From the NCBI RefSeq assembly GCF_025499465.1, contig NZ_JAIMCA010000001.1:496001-560000 (forward strand): 64,000 nucleotides of DNA, written 5' to 3'. How positions within the stretch are numbered: the stretch's first letter is position 1; each line of letters starts with the position of its first letter. A program made the translations under genes and the position numbers. Shown in pieces: positions 8,673 to 16,584 of this stretch. Under the pieces are notes generated by a model, which had not been told where the DNA came from, made no database searches, and saw nothing but the letters and a program-made list of their open reading frames with translations. Source of the DNA: Allobosea sp. BH3 (GTDB lineage: Bacteria > Pseudomonadota > Alphaproteobacteria > Rhizobiales > Beijerinckiaceae).

Positions 8673-9263
8673 ATGTCGATGCGCGGCGTTGCAGATTTCA
8701 TCGGGCTCGGCGCCTCGTCGTCGCCTGACCTATCCGTCACCTCCGAATTGCTGTTGCGCTTGGCGCCCTCGGCCAACCCGGCGATCCTTGCTGGCATCGC
8801 CCGGGGCTTCGACCGGCTGGCGCAGGAGCACGAGATCGAGACGCGGCTTCGCCTCTGCCATTTCCTGGCGCAGGCGGCCCATGAGACAGACGGCTTCCGG
8901 ACGCTGGAGGAATATGGCGGCGCGGCGTATTTCCTCCGCTACGAGGGCCGGCGCGATCTCGGCAACACCCAGGCCGGCGACGGCCTGCGCTATCATGGCC
9001 GCGGCATCTTCCAGCTCACCGGCCGCGCCAATTACCGCCGCCTCAGTGAGATCCTCGGCATCGATCTCGAAGCCGATCCCGAGCGCGCGAAGGAACCGGA
9101 GATCTCGCTCGCTGTCGCCTTCGCCTACTGGACCGAGCGCGAGATCAACCCCGCCGCCGACGCCGACGACCTCGCGCAGGTGACGAAGCTGATCAACGGC
9201 GGCCGCAACGGGCTGGCCGAGCGGACGCGCTATCTCGAGCGGGCGAAGGGGCTTTGGGTCTAA
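8673..9263 (+). CDS. GH19-type chitinase/endolysin-like protein
   Basis: The 196-residue product has the glycoside hydrolase 19 signature: an acidic catalytic site in FLAQAAHETDGFRTLEEYGG and the conserved YHGRGIFQLTGRANYRRLSEILGIDL segment, then INGGRNGLAERTRYLERAK. Such COG3179 proteins cleave chitin or peptidoglycan and are often phage endolysins. No signal peptide is present and no phage genes are nearby, so export would need a holin or another route. The ATG at 8673 follows a GGGGG stretch. An upstream ATG at 8553 would overlap the dioxygenase gene and is less likely. Confidence 0.85.
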   Translation: MSMRGVADFIGLGASSSPDLSVTSELLLRLAPSANPAILAGIARGFDRLAQEHEIETRLRLCHFLAQAAHETDGFRTLEEYGGAAYFLRYEGRRDLGNTQAGDGLRYHGRGIFQLTGRANYRRLSEILGIDLEADPERAKEPEISLAVAFAYWTEREINPAADADDLAQVTKLINGGRNGLAERTRYLERAKGLWV

Positions 9264-9280
9264 GCAGCCGACAAGGGTGA

Positions 9281-9311
9281 GGGAACCCTCTCCCTCCGGG
9301 AGAGGGTTCCC
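9281..9311 (+). terminator. Strong hairpin terminator after the GH19 gene
   Basis: A perfect 14-bp stem (GGGAACCCTCTCCC / GGGAGAGGGTTCCC) closes a 3-base loop. It is followed by CGCGCTTTTG on the plus strand. Confidence 0.75.
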
Positions 9312-9343
9312 CGCGCTTTTGTCTTGGGGCGCCTAGGCTGGAA

Positions 9344-10498
9344 TTAGCGGTGCCCCGCCTTCAACGCCTGATCCAGATCCCCATAGAGATCCTCGACATC
9401 CTCGATGCCCGTCGAGAGGCGCAGCAGATCCGTCGGGCAGGGCGAGCCTGCGCCTTCGATCGAGGCGCGGTGCTCGATCAGGCTCTCGACGCCGCCGAGC
9501 GAGGTCGCGCGCTTGTAGAGCCCGACATGGGCCGCGGCCTTGATCGCCGCGGCCTCACCGCCGGTGACCTGCACCGAGAGCATGTAGCCGAAGCCGTTCT
9601 CCATCTGGCGGGCTGCGATGTCGTGGCCCGGATGCTGCGGCAGGCCGGGATAGAGTACACGCGCCACCAGCGGATGCGCCGAGAGGCGCTGCGCCAGCTC
9701 CATCGCCGAAGCCGACTGGCGCTCCTGCCGGACATGCAGCGTCCGCAGGCCCCGCATCAGCAGATAGGTTTCGAACGGGCCAAGGATGCCGCCCTGCCCT
9801 TTCCGTACTGTCTTGACGCGGTTCCAGAATTCATCGTCCTCGCGTGCGCAGAGCACGCCTGCCACGACATCGGAATGGCCGTTCAGCACCTTCGTCGCCG
9901 CATGCATCACGATGTCGGCGCCGAGCGTCAGCGGGCGGGTATGGACCGGCGAGGCGCAGGTCGAGTCGACCGCCAGCTTGGCGCCGGCCTTGTGCGCGAT
10001 CTCCGCCGCCGCGGCTATATCGGTAATGGTCCAGAGCGGGTTGGACGGCGTCTCGGCCCAGACGAGCTTGGTCACGCCCGGCTTGACCGCCGCCTTGAGT
10101 GCAGCGAGGTCGTCGGTCTCGACGAAATCGATTTTCAACCCCCAGCGCGTCGCCTCGGTCAGCAGCCAGGCGCGCAGGGCCCAGTACATCACCTTGGAAG
10201 CGACGACATGGTCGCCTGGCGAAAGCGCCTGGAACACTGCCGTCGCTGCCGCCATGCCCGAGCCGAACAACAGCGCACCGGCCTTGGCCTCTTCCAGCAT
10301 GGCGAGCACGCTCTCGCATTCGCGCACGGTCTCGTTATCAGGCCGGCCATAGATGAAGCCGGAGGAATAGCCGTTGTCCTCGTCGCGGATATAGGTCGTC
10401 GAGATGTGGATCGGCGGCACGACGCCACGCGTCTGCGGGTCGATCTTGCCCATGGCCTGCGCGGCAAGGCTGCGGGGCTTCCAGCTCTTCGTGCTCAT
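9344..10498 (-). CDS. Cys/Met-metabolism PLP enzyme (cystathionine lyase/synthase family)
   Basis: The 384-residue product is a trans-sulfuration PLP-dependent enzyme. It has the PLP-phosphate contact FGSGMAAATAVFQAL, the cofactor-ring Asp in AVDSTCASPVHTRP, and the Schiff-base Lys in HAATKVLNGHSDVVAG. The C-terminal TSLGGVESLIEHRAS replaces the more usual SLG...ESL...P pattern of the lyases. The start at 10498 (MSTKSWKP) is chosen because the longer reading from 10552 adds non-conserved residues. It is divergent from an Lrp-type regulator, suggesting amino-acid control. The exact reaction (beta-lyase, gamma-lyase or synthase) cannot be settled from sequence alone. Confidence 0.9.
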   Translation of the reverse strand: MSTKSWKPRSLAAQAMGKIDPQTRGVVPPIHISTTYIRDEDNGYSSGFIYGRPDNETVRECESVLAMLEEAKAGALLFGSGMAAATAVFQALSPGDHVVASKVMYWALRAWLLTEATRWGLKIDFVETDDLAALKAAVKPGVTKLVWAETPSNPLWTITDIAAAAEIAHKAGAKLAVDSTCASPVHTRPLTLGADIVMHAATKVLNGHSDVVAGVLCAREDDEFWNRVKTVRKGQGGILGPFETYLLMRGLRTLHVRQERQSASAMELAQRLSAHPLVARVLYPGLPQHPGHDIAARQMENGFGYMLSVQVTGGEAAAIKAAAHVGLYKRATSLGGVESLIEHRASIEGAGSPCPTDLLRLSTGIEDVEDLYGDLDQALKAGHR

Positions 10499-10636
10499 CG
10501 TCTTTCGGTCCCGTCGTCCTGCGGCTGCGAATTGAAGGCCGTACCCGGCCAATGGAAGACATCCTAGCGACCGGCAGAAATTTTAGTTGGCGTTTTTCAT
10601 CGATGAGCGACTATTTCGGTCATCCAGGAACGCAGT

Positions 10637-11101
10637 ATGACGAAAACCACCGACCTCGATCGTTTCGACCACGCGCTGCTGGCAGAGATGCAGCGCGACA
10701 ACCAGACTCCGGCCCGCATTCTGGCGGAGCGAGTCGGGCTGTCGCAGAGCGCCGTCCTGCGCCGCCTGCGGCGGCTGCGGGCGGAAAAGGTCATCACGGC
10801 CGATATCTCGATCGTGTCTCCCGCCGTGCTCGGCGTGCCCGTCACCATTCATGTGCTGGTCTCGCTCGTTCGGGGTTCGCAGCTCGCCGACGAGTTCGCG
10901 CGCAGGCTGGGCTCCCGGCCGGAAATCCGCCAGGCATCCTATGTGACCGGGGGCGCGGATTTCGTCCTCCACCTCCAGGTCGAGAGCATGGAAGCCTATG
11001 CCGCCTTCGCCCGCGAAGTCTTCCACGACGATCCCAACGTCGCGTCGTTCTATACCTATGTGGCGATGCGCGAAGTCGTTGGGCCGACACAGAGGGACTG
11101 A
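10637..11101 (+). CDS. Lrp/AsnC-family regulator, divergent from the PLP enzyme gene
   Basis: The 154-residue protein has the family's HTH (LDRFDHALLAEMQRDNQTPARILAERVGLSQSAVLRRLRRL) and the RAM domain with SYVTGGADFVLHLQVESMEAY. It is the second divergent regulator/enzyme pair of this type within 3 kb, after the Lrp/cysteine dioxygenase pair. The two regulators are clearly different proteins. It probably controls the neighbouring trans-sulfuration gene from the 138-base gap between them. Confidence 0.92.
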   Translation: MTKTTDLDRFDHALLAEMQRDNQTPARILAERVGLSQSAVLRRLRRLRAEKVITADISIVSPAVLGVPVTIHVLVSLVRGSQLADEFARRLGSRPEIRQASYVTGGADFVLHLQVESMEAYAAFAREVFHDDPNVASFYTYVAMREVVGPTQRD

Positions 11102-11217
11102 GCGCAGTTGCCTGCATCTCGCCCTCGGCGGATCGGAAAAAGTTCCATGACCACGAAGCATGTCGGCGACCACCTGATGGCCTTGTCTCCCGCGCGAGCC
11201 CGACTCATTTTCAAGGC

Positions 11218-11727
11218 ATGAGTACGCTTCCGGGACTGTCCACCGAACGCCGCACGCCGCTTTGGGCCGCTCTGCTCATCGCGGCTCTTCCCGTCATCGC
11301 GGCCTCCCTGCTGGGCAGCGCGGCAACCGTCCCCCAGATCCCCGGCTGGTATGCAGGGCTGGCGAAGCCGCCGTTCAATCCGCCGAACTGGATCTTCGCG
11401 CCCGTCTGGACGGCGCTCTATGCGATGATGGCGCTGGCGGTGTTCCGCATCCTGCGCCTGCCGATCGGCATACCCGGGCGCCGCCGTGCCCTGCTGGCCT
11501 ATCACCTGCAGCTTCTGCTGAACCTCGCCTGGTCGTTCGCCTTCTTCGGCGCCAACAGCCCGCTGGCCGGCCTCGCGGTCATCCTGCCTTTGCTGGCGGC
11601 GATCCTCGCCACGATCGCGACCTTCAGGCCGCTTGACCGGCTCGCGGCAAACCTGTTCTGGCCCTATCTCGCCTGGGTCGGCTTCGCCACCCTGCTCAAC
11701 GCCTCGATCTGGTGGCTGAACCGCTAA
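11218..11727 (+). CDS. tspO: TspO/MBR-family membrane protein
   Basis: The 169-residue protein has five hydrophobic spans and the family signatures WYAGLAKPPFNPPNWIFAPVWTALYAMMALA, LNLAWSFAFFGANSP and WPYLAWVGFATLLNASIWWLN. TspO proteins bind tetrapyrroles and are linked to porphyrin handling and stress responses; in Rhodobacter TspO modulates photosynthesis genes. It stands alone here between a regulator and a palindromic repeat. The start ATG is the only good one, though its ribosome-binding sequence (AAGG, 3 bases away) is poor. Confidence 0.9.
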   Translation: MSTLPGLSTERRTPLWAALLIAALPVIAASLLGSAATVPQIPGWYAGLAKPPFNPPNWIFAPVWTALYAMMALAVFRILRLPIGIPGRRRALLAYHLQLLLNLAWSFAFFGANSPLAGLAVILPLLAAILATIATFRPLDRLAANLFWPYLAWVGFATLLNASIWWLNR

Positions 11728-11730
11728 GAT

Positions 11731-11772
11731 ATCAGACCGAAAAGTGGATTCCACTTTTCGGATGAATCTGAT
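11731..11772. repeat. Nested palindrome, CCGAAAAGTGG family
   Basis: An inner perfect palindrome, CCGAAAAGTGG-att-CCACTTTTCGG (11737-11761), lies inside outer arms ATCAGA / TCTGAT. Related elements occur at 12256-12305 and 18472-18519. The set looks like a dispersed intergenic repeat rather than a gene-specific terminator, though it may also stop transcription. Confidence 0.6.
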
Positions 11773-11832
11773 GCCAAACAAAAATCCAGATCGCCACTTC
11801 GCATCCGACAGGACGCGCGGCGATCTGCGGGC

Positions 11833-12207
11833 TCAGCCGATCGAGCGCTCGATCACCTTCATCACCGTCGCGCGCAGATCGGCGATGGTGAAGGGCTTGG
11901 TCATGACCTCCGCAACGATCGCCTCCAGGCTCTTGGCCCGCTCGCGCTGCTCGGCATAGCCCGTCATCAGCATGATCGTTAGCTCCGGAAACTGCGCCTT
12001 GGCGGCGAGCGCCAGCGCGATGCCGTCCATCAGCGGCATGCGGATGTCGGTCAGCAGCAGGTCGAAGCGGCCCTGCTCGGCAATCAGGATGTCGAGTGCC
12101 TCGGCGCCGTCGGCGGCGGTGAGGCAGCTATGGCCGTCCATGCCGAGGCCGCGCGCCACCAGCACGCGCAGCGGCTCCTCGTCATCGACGACCAGGATAC
12201 GGGACAT
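11833..12207 (-). CDS. Receiver-only response regulator (CheY/CpdR-like)
   Basis: A 124-residue single REC domain with no output domain. The acidic pair (VVDDEEPLR), the phospho-acceptor Asp in LLLTDIRMPLMDG, the Thr switch (LMTGYAEQRERA) and the conserved Lys (MTKPFT) are all present. In alphaproteobacteria, proteins of this layout include CpdR, the ClpXP adaptor controlled by CckA/ChpT, and this one resembles that group in the LMTGYA region. Assignment as CpdR itself is uncertain. No partner kinase gene is adjacent. A double palindrome lies between it and hpt. Confidence 0.85.
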   Translation of the reverse strand: MSRILVVDDEEPLRVLVARGLGMDGHSCLTAADGAEALDILIAEQGRFDLLLTDIRMPLMDGIALALAAKAQFPELTIMLMTGYAEQRERAKSLEAIVAEVMTKPFTIADLRATVMKVIERSIG

Positions 12208-12227
12208 CGCAGCTCCTCAGATCACGT

Positions 12228-12305
12228 CGCATTTTGACGACATCGTCAAAATGCGGAGCATTGCTCTATGCGAAAAACCGGTTCCCACTTTTTCGCGCAA
12301 TGCTC
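12228..12305. repeat. Two adjacent palindromes between hpt and the response regulator gene
   Basis: The first is CGCATTTTGACGA-ca-TCGTCAAAATGCG (12228-12255), a perfect 13-bp stem. The second (12256-12305) has outer arms GAGCATTG / CAATGCTC and an inner GCGAAAAA...TTTTTCGC pair around GGTTCC. It resembles the elements at 11731 and 18472. Confidence 0.6.
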
Positions 12306-12862
12306 TAGATGCCGGGCAGGCCGGCCTGGTCATCGGTCTCGACCACGCCGACGAAGGGCAGCTGCCGATAGGAGTGGGCCACATCCATTCCGTAACCGAC
12401 CACGAAATAATCCGGGCATTCGAAACCGACATAATCCGGGTGGATGTTGACGGCGCGCTTGCCCGGCTTCTCCAGCAGCACCGCGCTCCAGACCCGCGCG
12501 GCGCCGCGCGCCGCCAGCAGATCCTTGGCGAAGGCCAGCGTGCGGCCGGATTCGAGGATGTCGTCGACCAGCAGCACGTCGCGGTCGCGCACCTCGCTCT
12601 GCACGTCGCGCAGGATCTCGACCTGGCCCGAGGACACGGTGGCCGCGCGATAGCTGGACAGGTGCACGAACTCGACCTGCGGCGCGAGGCCAGCGCGATG
12701 CATGGCCCGGATCAGGTCGGCAGCGAACATGAAGCTGCCCTTCAGCACGGCGACGACGAGCAGATCCTTCGGGTTGCTGGCCGCGATGGCCTGCGCCATC
12801 TCCTCGTTGCGCCGCGCGATCGCGGCCTCGTCGTAAAGAACCCTGATACGCCGTTCCGGCAT
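12305..12862 (-). CDS. hpt: Hypoxanthine phosphoribosyltransferase
   Basis: This purine-salvage enzyme joins hypoxanthine (or guanine) to PRPP to give IMP (GMP). The PRPP-binding loop VLLVDDILESGRTLAFA is intact. So are the upstream VVAVLKGSFMFAADLIR stretch, the flexible loop (HLSSYR) and the base-contact region KRAVNIHPDYVGFECPDYFVVGYGMD. The ATG at 12862 (MPERRIRV) follows GGAG and is preferred to one at 12880. The final codons run into the palindromic repeat. Confidence 0.95.
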   Translation of the reverse strand: MPERRIRVLYDEAAIARRNEEMAQAIAASNPKDLLVVAVLKGSFMFAADLIRAMHRAGLAPQVEFVHLSSYRAATVSSGQVEILRDVQSEVRDRDVLLVDDILESGRTLAFAKDLLAARGAARVWSAVLLEKPGKRAVNIHPDYVGFECPDYFVVGYGMDVAHSYRQLPFVGVVETDDQAGLPGI

Positions 12863-12920
12863 GGCATCTCCGTCTCGCACTGGCGGCCCCGCTTCGTCGG
12901 AGCCGAGCCTCCCGGCCGCG

Positions 12921-13790
12921 TCAATTCACGCGGGCGATATTGGCGGCTGTCGCGACGGAAGTGAAGCGGACGCGCACGGACTGGCCTTTCTCCGGTGGAG
13001 AAGCCAGCCTCGCGCGGAAACGAACCAGCTCGGCCGGCTCCAGGCTGGGCCGCGGCGGCTGCGTCGTCCAGCTGTAGAGCGTCGCCCCGGTGGCGTCGGT
13101 CACCGCCACCTCGATCAGCGGCACCTCGGTCTTGCGCTTGGTGATGTTGGTGACGTCGCCTTCGACGACGAGGAAGCGCCCCTGGCCGTCCTCGACGAGC
13201 CCACTCTCAACCGAGCTCAGGCTCAAGCCCCTGACGTTGACGGGCAGGCCCGCCAGCGCGAACACATCGGCCAACTGCGGCGCCATCCGCACCGCCGCGT
13301 TGCGCTGCCAGACCAGGATGCCGAGCAGGGCAAGCCCGGCGAGCGCCGCGGCGGCCGGCTGCGCAGCGCCCCAACGGCCGAAGGTCATTTTTTTGGCAAT
13401 GGGTGGCTTGCGCGGGGACGGCTTGCGACGCCCGGCCGGCGCGGTGACGAAGGGGACGGGCTCCGCCTCGACGGCATCTTCGCTCCCGCCACCGCTCTCG
13501 CTTTCGATCGTTGTATCGACGTCCACTTCCGCCTCCGCGGCGGCGATCCGCGCATCGGCCTCGGCAGCGAGGGCCGTGATCTCCGCATCGATCGCGGCGG
13601 CGCGTTCCAGCTCCTCCTCGAGCAGGGCCTGCGTCTCCGCGGCGCTGGGCGCCGCGGGAAACGCCTCCGCTTCCGGCATGACGTGCCAGGCGGTCTTGCA
13701 GCTCGCGCAACGCACCTTGCGCCCGTCCGGCCCGATCTTGGCCGCATCGAGTTCGTATTGGCTGGCGCAGGAGGGGCAGACGATCAGCAT
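12921..13790 (-). CDS. MJ0042 zinc-ribbon protein with one membrane span
   Basis: The 289-residue protein begins with an MJ0042-type zinc ribbon (VCPSCASQYEL...VRCASCKTAW; two CxxC pairs). An Ala/Glu-rich, probably coiled-coil linker follows, then one membrane segment (AAAALAGLALLGILVW, about residue 175). The C-terminal extracytoplasmic domain has strands such as FLVVEGDVTNITKR and VPLIEVAVTDATGATLYSW, like the DUF3426-type domain of related proteins. It is divergent from ftsE, an arrangement I recall as common in Hyphomicrobiales, but its role is unknown. The start at 13790 places the zinc ribbon at the N-terminus. Confidence 0.85.
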   Translation of the reverse strand: MLIVCPSCASQYELDAAKIGPDGRKVRCASCKTAWHVMPEAEAFPAAPSAAETQALLEEELERAAAIDAEITALAAEADARIAAAEAEVDVDTTIESESGGGSEDAVEAEPVPFVTAPAGRRKPSPRKPPIAKKMTFGRWGAAQPAAAALAGLALLGILVWQRNAAVRMAPQLADVFALAGLPVNVRGLSLSSVESGLVEDGQGRFLVVEGDVTNITKRKTEVPLIEVAVTDATGATLYSWTTQPPRPSLEPAELVRFRARLASPPEKGQSVRVRFTSVATAANIARVN

Positions 13791-13954
13791 GGTGCCGGAG
13801 CTGGGGTAGGGAGACGGCCTCAGCCATTGAGCCGCGTTATGGTTAACGCCTCGTGAAGAAACTTGGGGCAAGCTCTCGCGGCCCCGATCTTTCTGCCGCG
13901 TTGCCGTGTAGGATCGGGCGCGGATTCGCGGATCGGAAGGACGAGGAAGACCGC

Positions 13955-14614
13955 TTGGTTCGGTTCGAAAATGTCGGCCTGCGTTACGGCATGGGCCCGG
14001 AGGTGCTGAAGGACATCAACTTCAGCATCGCGCCGCGCTCGTTCCAGTATCTCACCGGCCCCTCGGGCGCCGGCAAGACGACGCTGATGCGCCTGATTCT
14101 GATGGCTCTGAAGCCCACGCGCGGCCTCGTCAGCCTGTTCGGGCAGGATGTTTCGCGCCTCGACAGCCCGACGCTGACCGCCTTCCGGCGCCGCATGGGC
14201 GTCGTCTTCCAGGATTTCCGCCTGCTCGATCACCTGACCGTCTACGAGAATGTCGCTCTGCCGTTGCGCGTGCTCGGTAAGGAGGAGGCCAGCTATCGCG
14301 CCGAGGTCGTCGAGCTGTTGCGCTGGGTCGGGCTCGGCGAGCGCATGCATGCGGTGCCACCCGTGCTCTCCGGCGGCGAGAAGCAGCGTGCCGCCATCGC
14401 GCGTGCCCTGATCGGCCGCCCGGAGCTGCTGCTCGCCGACGAGCCGACCGGCAATGTCGACCCCGGCCTCGGCCGCCGCCTGCTCCGGCTGTTCATGGAG
14501 CTGCAGCAGCTCGGCACCGCAGTGGTCATCGCCACGCACGATCTCAACCTGATGGACATCTACGACGCGCCACGCCTCGTACTGGCCGACGGGCATCTCC
14601 ATGTCGACGACTGA
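13955..14614 (+). CDS. ftsE: Cell division ATP-binding protein FtsE (TTG start)
   Basis: FtsE is the ATPase of the FtsEX complex, which couples the division ring to peptidoglycan hydrolysis. The 219-residue reading begins at a TTG (VRFENVGLRYGMGPEVL) preceded by ACGAGGAAGA about 8 bases away. It matches the usual FtsE length; the longer reading from 13853 is not conserved. Walker A GPSGAGKTT, Q-loop VVFQDFRLL, signature LSGGEKQR, Walker B LLLADEPTGNVD and the switch His in ATHD are present. It overlaps ftsX by 14 bases. Confidence 0.93.
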   Translation: MVRFENVGLRYGMGPEVLKDINFSIAPRSFQYLTGPSGAGKTTLMRLILMALKPTRGLVSLFGQDVSRLDSPTLTAFRRRMGVVFQDFRLLDHLTVYENVALPLRVLGKEEASYRAEVVELLRWVGLGERMHAVPPVLSGGEKQRAAIARALIGRPELLLADEPTGNVDPGLGRRLLRLFMELQQLGTAVVIATHDLNLMDIYDAPRLVLADGHLHVDD

Positions 14615-15563
14615 GATCGGCTATCACGAGCAGGAGCGCGTAGAGCGCAGACTGCCCGCCAACCTGCGGCGCGACCAGCCGCTCGTCCCGGTGGATAGCG
14701 TCGCCGGCAAGGCGCTGATGGCCGTGATCGCGATCCTGACCTTCCTCGCCGCCCTGAGCGCCGGCGCCGCGGTCCTCGCCGCCCGCGCCTCGGACCAGTG
14801 GCGCGGCGCCGTCTCCAACGAAATGACCATCCAGATCCGCCCCGATTCGCGCCGCGACGTCGAGAAGGACGTGGCGCGCGCCGTCGCGATGGCGCAGACG
14901 CTGGAAGGCGTCGAGGGCGTGCGAGCGGTCCCGAAGGCGGAATCGGACAAGCTGCTCGAGCCCTGGCTCGGCACCGGGCTCGACCTCGTCGAGCTGCCGG
15001 TTCCGCGCCTGATCGTCCTCCGGCTGAAGGCGGGCGAAAGTCCCGATCTCGCGGCCTTCGGCCCGCTGCTGCGCCGCGAGGTGCCGACCGCGATCCTAGA
15101 CGACCACCGACTCTGGGTGCGGCGTCTCTCAGCCATGGCCGGCACCATCGTCATCTCCGGCTTTTCCATCGTCATGCTGATCCTGACGACGACCGCGCTC
15201 GCGGTCGCCTTCGCCACGCGCGGTGCCATGGCCGGCAGCCGGGACAGCGTCGAGGTGCTGCATCTCGTCGGCGCCGATGACGACTTCATCGCCCGCGAAT
15301 TCCAGAGCCGCTTCATCCGGCTGGGACTGAAGGGCGGAGCGGCCGGCGGGCTCGCTGCCATCATAGCCATCGCAGTGCTGGGGTTCATCGCCTCGCGCTG
15401 GAGCACGGCCCCGGAGGCGGAGCAACTCCAGGCGCTGTTCGGTGCCTTCGAGATCGGCTGGGCGGGTTATGCGGCGGTCGTAATGGTCGCCGTAGTCGTG
15501 GCGGCGATCGCGGGCCTCGTCTCGCGCGTCACCGTCCGTCGCTATCTCGGGGCGCTGGCGTGA
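14601..15563 (+). CDS. ftsX: Cell division protein FtsX
   Basis: FtsX is the membrane partner of FtsE. The 320-residue protein has an N-terminal cytoplasmic tail, a first span (ALMAVIAILTFLAALSAGAAVL), a large extracytoplasmic loop (residues about 65-170) and three C-terminal spans. The last two of these are AAIIAIAVLGFIA and AAVVMVAVVVAAIAGLVS. It overlaps ftsE, giving a two-gene unit. Sequence conservation in FtsX is low, so the call rests strongly on topology and on the ftsE overlap. Confidence 0.92.
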   Translation: MSTTEIGYHEQERVERRLPANLRRDQPLVPVDSVAGKALMAVIAILTFLAALSAGAAVLAARASDQWRGAVSNEMTIQIRPDSRRDVEKDVARAVAMAQTLEGVEGVRAVPKAESDKLLEPWLGTGLDLVELPVPRLIVLRLKAGESPDLAAFGPLLRREVPTAILDDHRLWVRRLSAMAGTIVISGFSIVMLILTTTALAVAFATRGAMAGSRDSVEVLHLVGADDDFIAREFQSRFIRLGLKGGAAGGLAAIIAIAVLGFIASRWSTAPEAEQLQALFGAFEIGWAGYAAVVMVAVVVAAIAGLVSRVTVRRYLGALA

Positions 15564-15663
15564 GCGCCGCGCCCTCGCCGGCGAGCGGCGTTTACGCTTG
15601 TGGCGCGAGAGGGCATCGCCCTGCCGTGGTTATGCCCGATTGGCGGGTTATCCCGGGGCTGTC

Positions 15664-16470
15664 ATGGCCATGACCGGTAGCAGAAACGCCCATCTCGCGA
15701 TGGCGCCGAGCGAAACCACGGCCCGACGCACGGAGCCTGCCGTACGCACCTCCCCGCTGCGGCTCCTGGCCCTGGCGGCCGTGGCTCTCGCCTGCGTGGG
15801 AACCCTTCTGCTCGCCCTCGGCTATATCCGCTTCGCCGCGGCGATCGACGCGCGGGAACCTGCGAGCACGCCGCGCACGGACGCTATCGTCGTCGTCACC
15901 GGCGGCGCCCAGCGTATCGGCGATGCGATCGGCCTGCTCGGCGCCGACCGCGGCGCGCGGCTTCTGATCAGCGGCGTCAACGAGCGAACCGGTCGCGAGG
16001 AACTCGCCAAGCTCAACCCGGCCGCGCGCGACCTTCTGGCCTGTTGCGTCGATCTCGACTACCGGGCCCGCAACACCATCGGCAATGCCATCGAAGCGCG
16101 GCGCTGGGTACGCCAGCACGGCTTCCGCTCGCTTCTGGTCGTCACATCGAATTACCACATGCCCCGCACGCTGGCGGAATTCGCCCATGCCATGCCGAAG
16201 ATCTCCCTCGTCGTGCATCCGGTGGTGACCGACCATGTCGACACCGCCGGCTGGTGGAGCCACTGGGGAACGGTCAAGGTGCTCGTGCCGGAGTATGTGA
16301 AATACCTGGCCGCAAGGCTGCGCAGCCTCATCGAGAGCGATCCCGAAACCTCCCGTCTCTCCGTCATCGTCGGCGGCCGCAAGCCGGTTTCGGCGAAGCC
16401 CGCCGAACTGCTCGGCCCGGCGGCCGAGAAGCGTTCCCGCCTCATCGATCGACCGCATCACGAAGGCTGA
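15664..16470 (+). CDS. YdcF/DUF218-family protein
   Basis: The 268-residue protein has one N-terminal membrane span (LRLLALAAVALACVGTLLLALGYI). The DUF218 fold follows: AIVVVTGGAQRIGDAIGLLGADRGARLLISGVN, an ENTIGNA-like segment (ARNTIGNAIEARRW), and LLVVTSNYHMPRTLAEF. Relatives include E. coli YdcF and SanA/ElyC, proteins tied to envelope or peptidoglycan homeostasis. It follows ftsX by about 100 bases and precedes plsC, so an envelope role would suit the context. No substrate can be named. Confidence 0.85.
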   Translation: MAMTGSRNAHLAMAPSETTARRTEPAVRTSPLRLLALAAVALACVGTLLLALGYIRFAAAIDAREPASTPRTDAIVVVTGGAQRIGDAIGLLGADRGARLLISGVNERTGREELAKLNPAARDLLACCVDLDYRARNTIGNAIEARRWVRQHGFRSLLVVTSNYHMPRTLAEFAHAMPKISLVVHPVVTDHVDTAGWWSHWGTVKVLVPEYVKYLAARLRSLIESDPETSRLSVIVGGRKPVSAKPAELLGPAAEKRSRLIDRPHHEG

Positions 16471-16584
16471 CGCGGCCTCCCGGCCGAAGCGCCGGTTGAA
16501 CCGCATGGGCCCGCTTTGAGAACGGCTCCCACTTTTCGGGCCGCCGCGCTTGACCCCGGCCTCGTCTCGGGCTCATTGCGCAGA

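Noticed and set aside
13853-13954. Longer FtsE start at 13853
   Set aside because: The extra 34 residues are not conserved in FtsE; the TTG at 13955 has a good ribosome-binding site and gives the normal length.
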